Shown here in pieces: positions 10,680 through 22,705 of a stretch of DNA of 64,000 nucleotides. A program made the position numbers and the translations under genes. The DNA comes from Trachythela sp. YZ-2020. Taxonomy: Eukaryota > Cnidaria > Anthozoa > Malacalcyonacea > Clavulariidae. Location of the stretch: assembly GCA_016169945.1 (NCBI GenBank), contig JADLSH010000110.1, forward strand, positions 1,406,001 to 1,470,000, given 5' to 3'. The stretch's first letter is position 1, and each line of letters starts with the position of its first letter. Below the pieces are notes generated by a model that saw nothing but the letters and a program-made list of their open reading frames with translations, made no database searches and was not told the DNA's origin.

Positions 10680-12270
10680 GTCACTAGCCCAAATAGCAAA
10701 GCTAATCGTAGCGAGTATTGAGTGATAGTTAAAGTATAATTAGTACAAAGAACTGCTAGTAGTTAAGATATGCCGGGGTTTCATTACAATAGAGCTATTG
10801 ATTCTAATTTAAATAGTGTCAGTGTATATATTTAGTTAATCGATGATATTGAAAATCTTTGATATAATTATATGTATAGGTAATAGCATGGTTTCGAGTG
10901 CAATTTGGATGTACGAGTCCTTAGGACCAGTGCTATTTAAGCTTTTTGGAAAACTCGCGAGTGCATGTTATGTCCAAATTTCACGAGAAATCATAATATT
11001 ACTTATTAATAATATACATAAAAATATTTAAGACAACTATACTTTCAACTTACTATATTCGGCGAAGCGTCTCCTGATAAAGTTTTCGTTCCTTTTATAT
11101 ATCATTTGTATGCATTGCCAAACAATTTGAAAGTGAACTGAACCGTGCATGTGGATTTCTTATACATTTCATGCAAACTAAATTTTCGACCATTTAAATA
11201 ACTTTTAAGTCGTCATTTTCATCCAAAACCCAAGTTTCAGTTTAGGCGAGCGGGCGCCATGTTAGCTCAAATTTGATTTGTTCATTGTGATTACAGATTT
11301 CCGCACTGTGGTTACAGAGTTTTGCACTGCGATTACAGAAAATTGCACTTTGTTTATAAATTTTTGCGCTGCTGCTTGGGATTGACTGCATTGGAATCAT
11401 TTAATCAAAATCGATAAACATTTCTATGTATATTATTAATAGACAGTGCAATCATATAATAATATGCTGAACATAGAAATGGGAATTAAGATTGGAATTA
11501 AAGTAACTTACTAGGCAATCTGTTTATTATCATTGGCAAATCAACATGGTCATTTTCCTTCTATAGTATCGTTATAAGTTCTTGATGTAATTTGGATTTG
11601 AATGCATACTTCCTTCGGAAGCTCGGCTAAATACTATTCCAGATAACAGGCCAAATCGAGAAAATGAACGTTTTTGAATTTGTAATCGTGAATGATTAGT
11701 ATAATAATTATATTGCCATCGCAATAAGTCAATAACTTTGTATGAAATCCCATGGTTGAGGAGTGCGGACGAATATTTCCGATAATATGAGAAATTCCTA
11801 CAGTAACTCGTGGTGGGCGATTAGTATAAGAATTAATCAAAGGGACAGGTTTTTCGGAACGACGTGTAAAAACACGAAGGGGGACACAAATCACTCCAAG
11901 CAATGTATTATGGTCTAAAATATAACCACACAAAAATATTCAGTACTTCAATCCGTTTCCAACACACCCCTTGAGTGATAACGTTATCCCTCTTATTCAG
12001 TTGTGTTAGGTTGGTGACGCCGTGGATTACCCGCCCTGAATTGTAGTTTACTTCGAATCTGCTCATCCTGACTATTTAATAAGCTCACCTTTATGCCCCC
12101 TCAATACCCACACGTAGCCCTAAACACTCGGCTCGAACGTCTCCTATATTACAACTGTCCTTCTTCCGGAAAAGCGAGGAAGATAAATGCGATGTTTTAG
12201 TCTGTTTAGGAAAATATCTAATAAGGTAATCTTGTGCTTTTATTTTAACTAGTGATCAGCAATTAAGAAG
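10680..12270. other. Intergenic stretch, no gene supported
   Basis: Open frames here are short and show no recognisable motif. A minus-strand frame of about 99 codons at 11,634-11,933 has no family signature. At 11,290-11,370 there is a weak repeat of attacagannnttgcact. Confidence 0.5.
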
Positions 12271-13133
12271 ATGGCGACTGCAAAATCCAAACCCAAACTT
12301 GATTTCGACGAATTATCAGTTATTGAAGATCAACTGTCGGACGAAGAGAAAAATGGGCACTTGGGAAAAATGATTTCCTACATCGCAAGTGCCGTGAAAT
12401 CTGCAAAGGCTTGATGGATAATTTCGACTTTGGTCCTCACATCGAACTCAACACAGCCAGCGACGTAAGTGAGGTGGAAAAAATTAAGACGCAGATCCTC
12501 AGCGCCTTGAAATATCAACAACGACAGGCAAGTGACGACCTGATCACAAAAATGGCCAAAGCAAACGCTGTTGTACTAGTACTTCAAAGTGTGAAGATTT
12601 ACGTCGCGTGTAAGAGAATTTCGGCCGCCACAAATGTTATTGAAGATGAGAAAAAGTTCACGCAGATCAATAAAAATTTGCAGAGGATGGAATCTATGGT
12701 CATGGAGTTCATGGAAATATGCAAAACACCTGAAGATAAGAGTATTGACCGTAGGATGACGAAAATCAATACGCTATTCACGTCCACAATCAGCAAAATC
12801 AGCGACATTACATTGAAAATCAACGGTCACATCGAGCGACTTGAAGTAACCTCCGATTACGCAGCTGCCGATGTTGTGTCCAACTCCATAACAGCACTTA
12901 CTCAAGGTTTTCAATTATGGAGTCTCTTCGATGATCTGTCTTCACCCACAAAATGGTTGGGAGGAATGACCGTAGCAATGTATACCATGTTTGGTGTGGC
13001 AAATGCGTCTGTGTTCGTGATATCTAAAGATCAGTTGAAGCAATTGGGAAAAGATTTGAAAGACGCAGTCTATCTGAGAGAAGAATTGGATGACCTTCGT
13101 CAACAAGCTGAAGACGCTATTATTGACCTGTAG
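12271..13133 (+). CDS. Unknown helical, probably membrane-associated protein (one apparent frameshift)
   Basis: I do not recognise the family. An ATG at 12,271 opens a frame (MATAKSKPKLDFDELSVIED...) that stops at 12,414. The main 240-codon frame runs to a TAG-type end at 13,133 in another register and reads smoothly backwards only to about 12,327, where it meets a stop. Joining the two registers at the run of five A's after GAG (12,349-12,353) gives one protein of about 287 residues, so a single A is probably missing (a mutation or an assembly error). The protein is rich in charged helical segments, with coiled-coil-like spacing around VVLVLQSVKIYVACKRIS and again at the C terminus (LREELDDLRQQAEDAI). 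It has one hydrophobic segment, WLGGMTVAMYTMFGVANASV, about 50 residues from the end. No signal peptide is evident. A short 5' UTR intron (donor gtaatc at 12,225; acceptor before 12,260) is possible. A pseudogene cannot be excluded. Confidence 0.55.
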
Positions 13134-13575
13134 ACAGTAGAGACTAGTACAGAGGCATCCATTACGTGTCTGTGATATTATTTTTGTCCTACCTCATAAG
13201 ATGTATGAGATGAATATATGCTTCTATATATATGACAGAAGACGCTCTGATAAACTTGTAGACATGTACTCTTTAGTCCATAACTTTACCGAGATATTTT
13301 AGCAAGAACTACATGCTGTTATTGATATCATATGTGCCATAGTCAAGTTAGTCCTTCTTGATTAAATATCATGTGTGTTATAATGATTTGAGTATAGAGA
13401 ATGGAGTTCCGATAAATCTGTCCCGTTGTTCCTATGAAATTCACCCCCAAGGGGACTAATTTCGTAGGAATATCGCCCTCTTTAGACAATACCGCCTTCT
13501 TTTATGTAGTGACAAATTGCATACAGATTGGAATTATAATTGCAATTAATAAACAATTATTGGATGAGTTTAAGC

Positions 13576-13643
13576 ATGATATCGAGAATTATCAAGGCCG
13601 CCGAAGTGCGTTACTTATCGCAACTTGATAATTCTCGATATCA
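13576..13643. repeat. Perfect-arm hairpin (20 bp)
   Basis: atgatatcgagaattatcaa at 13,576-13,595 is the exact inverse of ttgataattctcgatatcat at 13,624-13,643. The upstream aacaattattggatga resembles the ends of the element at 17,309-17,457, so both may belong to the same palindromic family. Confidence 0.75.
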
Positions 13644-14653
13644 TACGAAAACCATCATCCCCGAGCCGGCGCGAAGCGCCGTGCGAGGGTACTAATTCCG
13701 CTCGGATATTTACACCCGGGTATGTGAAAACATTGTGGAATGCAAAGTCGTCCGCCATTTTTTTGTATTGGACGGGACGGTTTTGTAAGTTATGCGCATG
13801 CGCGAGTTCAAGCCGAGAGAAGACTTCCTTTTTGCAAACTTTTTTCAAAAATAGTTTTGCACTCATTTTATAAGCAAGTCTTTTATAAGCAAGTATCCAA
13901 AACAAGATAAATGAAAATTATTTAGAGGACAAATTAACAAGAGGAAAAACAGTCGAAAGACCGAAAAAGGAGCGCTTTAAACGGGCAAGTGTCTATTTTG
14001 CATGCTTGCTTTGCCGATTTGGCGATTTTATATAGCTGCAGTATAGTTTGTGAATTTGAAAATGTGTAGAGCATTCTGTGTGGTCAATACAACATTGATT
14101 GATCAAAAGAGTATTTTAGTATTGATTCAAATACGTTATAGAAAAATAAAAAACATTAAATCTCAAACACTTCATTTCAAAAGCAAGTGCGAAGTATAAA
14201 AATACTGCTCGAAAAGTAGTATGAAAATTTCGAAACGTTTTGTGAAGGTCTAAGGTTGAATGTTACAGTAAATCAAAGCTAAAAGAGTACATAATAGCAT
14301 ACCCACTTTATATAGTTGGTCTTTTAGTTGGGCAATTGATAATTTTATAGTTAAAAACAAAATAACAATATTTTGTACAATTTAAAATATAAAAAATATA
14401 GTGTTGCGTGTTACCATGGTTACATTCGTCGACTCAGTACTTCATGTTACAATAACTTTTGGGGAGTAAATTGTTTGGTTCAAATGGGCGAGGGGTTCTG
14501 CATGCATGTATTTCTAGTACGTATATTTTTAACTGTCTTTGCATTTAATCATTTAATGTGTCATACATTACCAAAACAACTACATCTGACGTCTCCATAG
14601 AAAATGTCACAAGGTACAAACTTCTAGACCTTTCTATTTTATACAGTTTCAAA

Positions 14654-15655
14654 TAGACGGCCGGCCAGCCTCGAAAAAAGTGACTGTCGATGGCATTTTT
14701 TTTACAAGCAGGAAACCACACTAAATGTCATCGGAGTGTGTTCACTTTGACGGTGAAAGTGGTTGCCTTCCGTAATTTTTCTATTTATGTACCGAAATTG
14801 GAAGGTTTTTATAACAACATTTCGATGGATGGGAATCCATTTAAAAGCAATTTTCGATATCATGGATTTATTGTAATTGGTTCACTACCTAATTAACATG
14901 TGCAAATTTCTCCGTTTCTTAATTGTCATAACTCAAAGTGACATGCTAATGAGAAAATGGTATTACTATTACACTTGTTAAAATACTTGTATGGAGGCGA
15001 GTTTCAAAATAGGTATGGATTTATTAGGACGAGTGGTTACCCGAAGGCTTAAATTCGCAAATTATTGCGTTTAATTTCGAATATTTACCGATTTTGAAGG
15101 TCTATGTGTTGTAGTAAAACAGCGTGTTTGCGCCAACATGCTGTTTTTCAACCATTTACATGCCAAAACTCGACTGGCTCAACAGAAATATATTGTGTTA
15201 CACGGGTGGCAACCGGGCGTGTAATACTGATTCGTATGTAATCTAAACATATGTGATTGTTGCCTGTCTGTAACACAATTAACAAAAACATATTGTTGTG
15301 GCTTCTTTTTGAAAGGTCGTGTTTTGATGTATTTGCGCCATGTTTCTTATTAGCATATCATTTTGAATTATACGAAAGAAGATTACCCGAGCTTTACAAA
15401 TGTTAATTAGATAGTCAGCCAATTAAAATAAAACACTAATATAAAATACAGCATTCGACAAAAATCCCATCCTTCGAAATGTTGTAGAAAAAACCTTCAA
15501 ATTTTAGCACATAAATAAAAAATTACGGTTGGCAACCATTCTCACTCCCAAAGTAAACACTATCCTAAGACATTTTGCGTAGTTTCATGCTTGTAACAAC
15601 AAATGCCATCGACAGTGTTTTCTAGACACTTTTTTCAAGCTTGGCCGGCGGTCTA
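14654..15655. repeat. Foldback element, about 1 kb
   Basis: The left arm (agacggccggccagc, aaaaaagtg, tgtcgatggcatttttt, tatttatgtaccgaaattgg) returns inverted in the right arm (ggccggcggtctaaa, cacttttttcaagc, aaatgccatcgacagtg, cacataaataaaaaattacgg). Each arm is about 300 bp and diverged by substitutions. The spacer is about 370 bp and has no protein-coding signal. Confidence 0.8.
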
Positions 15656-16014
15656 AAAGCTAGTGCAGAATAGCTTTATGAAATGATTTTATAGTAAATT
15701 ATTTCGTTCTTGAGATATAACGATTTTCCTGTACATTTGATGATGACTACCGACTACGTGTTATAATGACAAATGTTTTGCGAGGCGCCAGAGGAAACGT
15801 GACAAGCTAAAATGTCTAATCTACGGTGGCTCAGAAGAGCCATCGCTCTCTCTTCTCCTTCCCGGCCGCGCTATAAGTTATCACGCGACTTATCAGCCAT
15901 ACTTCCAGTTTCGAGCCGCGCACTTCCAGTTATGCCGCCACTTAAGCCGCGGGTTAAGGCGGCACTTATCATGCCATGTGTGTAATCCGCATGATGTAAA
16001 TACGGTAATAGAAA

Positions 16015-16950
16015 GCAAAGAGTCGTTTGTAACGATTTTTGTGGAGAATGGATGGATGTTAATAAGGGTACAACACAGGGGAGCGTAAGTGGCCCCTACC
16101 TTTTTAATATTTTCCTGAATGATTTAGAGGTGGACATAGACGGCGAGAACGCTCTTTTTAAATATGCGGACGATTCAAATATAATAGTGCCAGTTTGGAG
16201 TGACGGTCCTGATATATCAACAGATACAGTTGGACAATTCCTGAGCTGGTCTGACGATAATTTTATGACTTGTAACCCTCATGGTAAATGTAAAGAGCTT
16301 ATCATCCGGAAGAAGGGATATAATGATCAACTCGACAATGTTTATAATATACCCCAATGCAAGGAACTTCCCATTTTAGGCATTACTTTTCAAGACAATC
16401 TCAAGTTTACCAGTCATGTGCGAGGTAAATTGGTCAAAGCAAACAAATGCTTGTACGTTATACGAACACTCAGGGCAGAAGGCTATAGCCAATGTGAGAT
16501 AGATTATCTATTTAAGACCTTAGTAATATCTACTATAACGTTTGGCCTGTCCGTTTACGGTTCTTCTCCAGCCGAACTCAGTACTCTACAACGGTTTCTT
16601 GACAGATGTTTTAAGCGAAAGTATATATCAGAACCTGTAAATATTAGATATATTTTAGAAATACACGACAGAAATATATTTAAGGCTTCTGTAAATCAGA
16701 AGAGTGCCATAGTCGACTTGATACCAAGAAAAAAATCCACAAGCTACTCTCTGAGGACAGAGTTTAGTCAGTATCCAAGAGTGAACACCGAACGTTTTAA
16801 ATTGTCGTTTGTAAATAGATTAATTTTTAACTATAACCTATTCATATGATGTAAACTTTACTAATATATTCTTAATATTTACTTGTAACATAAGATATGT
16901 ATTTTTATCTTTTGATCTAATAAAAAGACTTTTGAATTGAATTGAATTGG
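16015..16950 (+). mobile_element. 5'-truncated LINE, 3' half of reverse transcriptase plus tail
   Basis: An uninterrupted frame of 265 codons (16,052-16,849) starts within the polymerase: [20 protein letters not shown] (motif B region), then ALFKYADD (catalytic motif C), then [18 protein letters not shown] (motif E region) and a C-terminal domain. The upstream motifs and the endonuclease are missing, as expected from 5' truncation on insertion. The sequence ends with tctaataaaaagactt followed by (gaatt)n. The intact frame suggests it is younger than the surrounding transposon, into whose left terminal repeat it appears to be inserted. Confidence 0.8.
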
Positions 16951-17308
16951 TATCAAAACCAAAATGTTAAATACAAAATCTTTTACAAATATTTTAGATT
17001 ATTATTCATTTGCTCATTGGCTAAAAACTTGCGAATTATTATCGATATCTGCCGGTGCCCGCGCTATTTTTCTGCGGAAACAGTAATCTGCAGAGATAAT
17101 TGGACGGCGCCCGGAATATTCCAGCGGTATATCGCATAAAATTACAAATAAGCGGGAAATTTTGAAGTTTGTTTTGTCTTCAAGTTTGTTTTGAAGTTTG
17201 TTTTGTCTCATATTTCTTCTGTATTGATATTTATGAACAGTAATAAAATCTTTGTTTTCAATATTTGCTTGTTCTATTCGTCAATGCATGTTACAAAATG
17301 AATAATAA

Positions 17309-17457
17309 AACAATTATTGAATTCGGCTTACGCAGGATATCGATAATTATTCAGACCTCGGTCAACGTTATCCGCCTCAGCTTCGCTTCGACAGATAACG
17401 TTGACCTTGGTCTGAATAATTATCGATATCCTGCTCCGCCTAATCCAATAATTGTTA
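17309..17457. repeat. Palindromic MITE (about 149 bp)
   Basis: The left arm has caattattg, gcaggatatcgataattatt, cagacc and tcaacgttatc. The right arm has gataacgttga, ggtctg, aataattatcgatatcctgc and caataattg. The arms are near perfect over about 65 bp, with a short GC-rich loop (cgcctcagcttcgcttcg). Confidence 0.88.
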
Positions 17458-17768
17458 ATTATTGTGCATAGTAGGTGCTCCTAAATCATTCAATCCTCCA
17501 TGCATTGGCAATAGAAACGACACTGCAGAAACGGGTTGGTTAAAAGAACCAATTTCACAAAATTTGTTGTTTTAACCAATAAAACATTGGTCAAGTGGTT
17601 ATTTTAACCAACCGTTTTACAGTGAAATCGATTTTATGTCATTGTGGATTACACACATGGCGGTTACATGACGGGATAAGTGGCGCATAAACCCGCGGCT
17701 TAAGTGGCGCCTTAAGAGGCTGTCTCCCTAAAACCCGACCATTCATATTTCAAGCAAAAAGAAATCCC

Positions 17769-18315
17769 ATGCAGCTAAAACTGTTTAGTGATGACCTGAA
17801 TCGACCTTACTTTTGTCAAACATTTTGTTTTTACCTTGGTGTAGATCCTGTCGACAGCGTGGAAAAAAAATTAAGCCTGTATAAAAGAATCCCAGTTCAT
17901 GTTACCTCACGCAATATTCCCTTTCGTAATGACGTGATTACGCGAAATTTTAATAACCTAATTTCTGCCTCTACACAATCTAATCTTTCAAAGAATAGTT
18001 TGTCCAGTTTTGTACCTTGTATAATGCTTTCAAATGCAATGTCCCTTGCTCCTAAGCTGGTGGAAGTTCAATAATTTATCTTAAGAAATCGAGTCGATAT
18101 TGGGTTCATAACTGAGACGTGGCTTAGAGACACTATTTGTGACTCCGTTGTTAGATATATCAGGTTATAAAGTTTTTAGGAAAGATCGAAAAATTCTGCA
18201 GCATGGTGGTGTTTGTATCTACCTAAAAGACGGTATTACATACGATATACTTGAGAATTTACGATGCTGTGATGTACATGAAATTATTTGGTTGAAACTT
18301 CGTACACGAAAGCTT
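17769..18315 (+). pseudogene. LINE endonuclease-domain fragment
   Basis: Across two frames the translation gives CIMLSNAMSLAPKLVEV, then RVDIGFITETWLRDTICDS, then ISGYKVFRKDR and GGVCIYLKDGI, ending at CDVHEIIWLKLR. This order matches the N-terminal half of the APE-type endonuclease of CR1/L2-like LINEs (N-motif, ETWL, GGVCIY). The reading frame shifts near 18,075 and 18,140, and the domain is cut off at about 18,315 where another sequence begins. Confidence 0.7.
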
Positions 18316-18319
18316 AAAC

Positions 18320-20450
18320 TTGATTCCGGCGAGGAACTTACCATGCCAAACGTCGTCCGCACAGTGACGAAATCAACAATGATATTCAAGTACTTAGAAT
18401 TTTGTAAAATTTCGAACCTCTCAGTAGATCAACCCTTTACAGAATCCTTGATGCAAGAGAAACCGCACAAAGAAAATCGTTACAAGGACTTGACAACATT
18501 GCTTCGGACGGCGCAGCAGGATTTGAATCCCTAGAAAATATCATTCAAGAGCTAGAAAATATTGGTGTTTCTAAAGAATGGGCTGTACCACAAAGAGATT
18601 ACTTAGAGAAGGGAAGCGTTATTTTAAAAAAGGTTATGTAACTCACTGCCAGGAAGCCGAAAGTACATGTGTTGATCATTGTCGTAAGTTTGCACTAAGT
18701 GACCCTTTAGATAAGGACCTGCAGAAAAAATGTTCACATTCCCATTCCAGTTCATGTACGAGTTGCGAAAACCTTAAGGAAACTCTAGAGGATATTAAGA
18801 AGGTTATAACAAGTTTCTCTACGAATATGTACAACAAAGAACGGCAGGAAGACCTACTGTACGACTATTCCAATGCTCACACACAAGTGGAACAATGGAA
18901 AGCCCACATATTGCGGTCGCAAAATCAGGATAAGCAAAGCAAGTATGGTGGATGGACTGGTGAATAATTCCGTCTTTATACTTTGTGACTGGGCTATGAA
19001 ATTTCTGCAAGTAAAATATCGCTAGAAGCAAACCGACTGGTTTGACAAACGGGGTCTAAACTGGCGTATTAGCAGTTGTATATTTAAACGAGATTCGGAA
19101 AAGTTTGATGTCGCTCATTTATTTGATTCGTGTGCCCAAGATTGGTACGCAGTAGCGTCCATTCTCGAAAATCTGTTTTAGCGAAATAAAAAGAAAGAAT
19201 CCTCGGATAAAAGAGCATATCTTCGCTCTGACGAGGTTGTGTGCTATCATAATAATTTTCTTGTTGCCACCATCCGTGATATTGGTAGCAGAAGTGGAAT
19301 TGCAATCGAAAGGTATGATTTCTCCGAGCCTCAGCATGGCGAAGACCTTTGTGATATAATTATCTGTCCTATGAAGAACGCAATTCGCGTGTACTGTGAC
19401 GAAGAACATGATATTCTGACGGCGATGGATATGAAGAGGGCATTGATGGAAAGGCCAGTACGCGGAACTACAGCAGCTGTTTGTATGATTGATACGTCAA
19501 AGTGTACTCTGGAGGTGAATAAACTTCTAAACTTCAGTACTTATCATGACTTTTCCTACGAACAAGCTGGATTACGAGTCTGGAAAGCATATAATATCGG
19601 GACTGGAAAATTTATTCCCTATGCTGATATTTTCAGCGTGAACCAAGGTCTGACAGATTTAGCAACGACAGAAAGTTTCTTCTCAATAGAAAAATTGCGA
19701 ACATTTACTCCAAAAAGTAGTGAACCAGAGGAAGATGAGGAAAGTAACTTGTATGAGTGCACTGAAGAAAATTGCTCATTTTCTTTTAAGATTCTGGATG
19801 AACTTGAGATGCATGTTGCTGTTGATCGTCATTCTAAACCAAACACAAGCGGAGAGGGATTTTTCGATAAATTGGGCAGGACAGTTTGCGACAATTGACA
19901 AGACGGTAGTTACAGCACAGTCAACTCCTTGTCACGGTAGTCAGGACAGGGAGACACTTTCTATGGGTTGGGCCCTCCAGAAAAGAACATCCACAGGGAA
20001 GTTCCCAGAAGGGGTTAGAAACTACTCAACTGCTAAATTTAGAAGAGAGAATTTATGCTCAATTTAGGGAGAAGCTACAGAAAGAAAGGCTGATCCAGTG
20101 CAAGTATCGGTAGATATGAGAAAGGCAAGAGATGAAAGTGGCCAGCGAATTTTCACACGTGAAGATTGGCTTACTAAGGCACAAATCAAGAGCTTCTTTT
20201 CTCGTTTGACCGCAGCTCGAAGAAAAAACATGCTGCAACAGCCATCTAATATAATGACTGTGAAGAGGGTGGGACTGAACAGTCTGAACTAGATACCTTG
20301 GCAGAAGATGTTGCCAATGTTGAGCAGGTGAGAAGTCGGGAAGAGATGTTGACGCGTTTAAGAGAACAAATTGGTCTACAACACCCAATTGTTTTCGAAA
20401 ATATCAACATTTGGAAAGGAAATTTAAAACTGTTTAATATTCCAATCGGC
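18320..20450 (+). pseudogene. Decayed multi-domain protein of the 15.8-22.1 kb transposon (with C2H2-like finger)
   Basis: Successive frames read as one broken protein: PNVVRTVTKSTMIFKYLEFC (18,350), REGKRYFKKGYVTHCQEAES with a Cys-rich CVDHCRKFALSDP segment (18,610), EDLLYDYSNAHTQVEQWKAH (18,850), then a 219-codon frame at 19,239-19,898 with NNFLVATIRDIG, YDFSEPQHGEDLCD, RPVRGTTAAVCMID and a zinc finger YECTEENCSFSF...HVAVDRH. It continues through TREDWLTKAQIKSFFSRL (20,150). From memory, the same order of segments occurs in uncharacterised multi-copy proteins in coral and other invertebrate genomes, so this is probably the element's own gene. At least five frame breaks show it is dead. The enzymatic class is unknown. 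Confidence 0.6.
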
Positions 20451-20664
20451 TAAAGAATATTTGCGAATATTTCGATATCAGCTTCAAAGCACGCGACAAA
20501 AAGGCTGTCTTCCTTGAGAAACTTTCAGACTTAGTGAGGGAATGTGACTGCTCAACCTCTTGATTTTTGTATATAATTGTATTTATGTTTTATTGTTAAT
20601 GTAACATCAATTGTGTATGTAATATAAAATAGGCCAGAGAAATAAAACGATGTAAAGTGTGCGT

Positions 20665-20679
20665 GGGGGGGGGGGGGGG
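20665..20679. repeat. Run of 15 G's
   Basis: An uninterrupted 15-G tract on the plus strand lies inside the transposon, just after its protein relic. Such runs are prone to slippage and assembly error. Confidence 0.95.
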
Positions 20680-22125
20680 TTACACCACGCTCGATAATTG
20701 TAATTAAAAAGTACTTTATGTTCTTCAAGCTTTTTGACAACATAATGAAATACTGTCAGAAAATAACACGCGCACCGACGGAAAGAAATATATTATTTAT
20801 TACTGGTGACTCATTTAGCCAAATTTTTCCGAGTCTGAGTCTTTTCTACCGAACGGGAAGTTATGAAACGATCTCCTGGCAAACATGAAACACTAGAACA
20901 AAGAAACTAAAATATATATATTATATATTTTTATTTTATCTGAAGAGTGCCACGTCTTGTGGTACGAAACTAAATATAGTAATAAATATGCCTAGTCAAA
21001 TTTGCTGACTCGTTTATTTCTTAATTTAATTATGGTCAGGATATCCATTGAGCACTCTGCTAAATGTTTTTATAATACGCTCAAACAATTCATATTAGCA
21101 ATTTTATAACATTGCAATGATATTTTGCAATGATTTATGTGCAAAGTTGCTGTGGAAATAAGATAGTTGAACAAGAAAATAATATAACTATATGATCTGA
21201 GATAATGCAATTAACTTTTAACAATAAATTTACAAGGTACAACAGTAACACGTACAACGTTAAAACCAATCGCTAAATCCGTGTGCGTGACTACGCCTTT
21301 TGTTGTTGACAAGGACAAGGACAAGGGGCTAGAATCAAGATATTTTTATTTATTAATTATTTTCAAAAAGTGGGAAAGTCTTGAAACTATGTAACATTGC
21401 TTTTATTAAAATGATAGTATGGTTTTGTAAGCATTTAGTGAATTATCCTGGTCAACAAGTTCTTGAACATTTTCCAGTGACATTGTTTACGTTGATGCAT
21501 ATTGACAGCGCTCTGTTGAAGAAACGCAACTGAATATATTGGTCCACATGAAATAACATATTATATTATTCGAGTAACAATAAAATAATACAATTATGGT
21601 AGTAATTTGTGGAAATTTCAATCCAGATTTGAGAATATCAACTTCACTCGGCGTGGGTTATTGGCCATACAGACAAGGCGGACCTGACTGCTTGTATTAT
21701 GCAAAGTTTTGTATTTTTAATAGATGAAATCCAAGATGTTAGTGTTTACGATAGTTTTCGACTCCCTGTTGTTATAAAATATCGGTGCAGAAATTAAATT
21801 GGACATCGCAGTTGTCATGTTTAGACGGCCGCCATTTCCCCTAAAATATCCTTGAGACTATTGATTCAGGTCATCACTAGTCTTAACCTTCCTGGCTAAA
21901 ACGTTTTAGCTGGGTTTTCTTTTTGCTTAAAATATGAGTGGTCGGGTTTTAGGGAGACAGCCTCTTAATTCGCGCCATAAGTGGCGCCCTAACTCGTGGC
22001 ATAAGTGGCGGCATAACTGGAAGTGCGCGGCTCGAAACTGGAAGTAAGGCTGATAAGTCGCGTAATAACTTAGAGCGCGGCCGCAAAGCAGAAGAGAGAG
22101 CGATGACCCTTACTGAGCCACCGTA

Positions 22126-22672
22126 CTAATCTATTTTATTCGATTCATTTAATGGTAACGAATAACGGCATTCTCTTTTTCTTACAACGTTATGACACTG
22201 TGTATGAGACACCGGGAAAATGTTATCTGTTTATTAATTGTCTGTCTTTTGATGTAAGCGACCTACCAATCAAAAGCCATTTCGCTGAGAATTAGGCTTT
22301 CTGCTTTCTCGACCGATCGGCAGGACTCTACAGCGTTTGACACGATTTTCTTCCGACCTATGCGTTTCGCCTTACCATCCCACCCGAGAATTGTAAGGCG
22401 GAAAATAAGTAGGGCTGTGCTCAGGCTAATATTTAAATCCAGCAAATGCTTGTCAGAAAATCATTGGCTGTACTTTAAAATTCATTTTCAAATTGCGGTT
22501 TCCGCCTGCAGGTGTTCAATATCGCTACTATTTAAGGATGTTGTTGAATCCCACTTGAACGTATACAGCAAATTTTAGGAAAGAGCATGTTAGAGAACAT
22601 TGTTTATTCGTATCTTAACAAACGTTAGGTACATACGTTCATATCAACTATACACAAGTTACTCAATTCGCC
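22126..22672. other. Region upstream of the TPR/nucleotidyltransferase gene
   Basis: No supported gene here. It probably holds the promoter and 5' UTR of the gene that starts at 22,681. No strong TATA box is evident. It begins directly at the 3' target duplication of the 6.3-kb transposon. Confidence 0.5.
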
Positions 22673-22684
22673 ATGCAACAATGA
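22673..22684 (+). promoter_or_regulatory. Minimal upstream ORF overlapping the main start codon
   Basis: The sequence gccatgcaacaatgaaatc holds a 3-codon frame (ATG CAA CAA TGA) whose stop codon overlaps the presumed main ATG at 22,681 (aATGa). If the 5' UTR includes it, it would affect initiation or force reinitiation. This is visible in the sequence; its use is inferred. Confidence 0.5.
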
Positions 22685-22705
22685 AATCATTCAAGGATAT
22701 CTTTG
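22681..22705 (+). CDS. TPR/NTase gene exon 1
   Basis: It encodes MKSFKDIF plus the first base of the next codon. The donor is an ideal G|gtaagt, and phase 1 fits exon 2. The start choice rests on this donor and phase; no other in-phase ATG with a donor was found between it and exon 2. Confidence 0.7.

Larger units (their letters stand above)
15822..22125. mobile_element. 6.3-kb DNA transposon with long TIRs and 6-bp TSD, carrying nested insertions
   Basis: The outer ends are exact inverses (tacggtggctcag ... ctgagccaccgta). The arms pair on through gccgcgct, ttatcacgcgacttatcagcc, cttccagtttcgagccgcgc and acttccagttatgccgccac for about 155 bp. Both ends are flanked by CTAATC (15,816-15,821 and 22,126-22,131). 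Beyond the first 155 bp the right arm continues into gaggctgtctccctaaaacc; the matching left part is displaced to 17,690-17,760, which fits an insertion of about 1.7 kb in the left arm (a LINE 3' half and a palindromic MITE). Inside lies a decayed protein frame (18,320-20,450). The superfamily is not identified. Long TIRs and the TSD show a cut-and-paste element, and the broken frame shows this copy is inactive. Confidence 0.8.

Noticed and set aside
12411..12414. Start of the 12.4-13.1 kb frame at a TTG or the following ATG
   Set aside because: The upstream ATG frame and the smooth continuation across the A run fit a single longer protein better.
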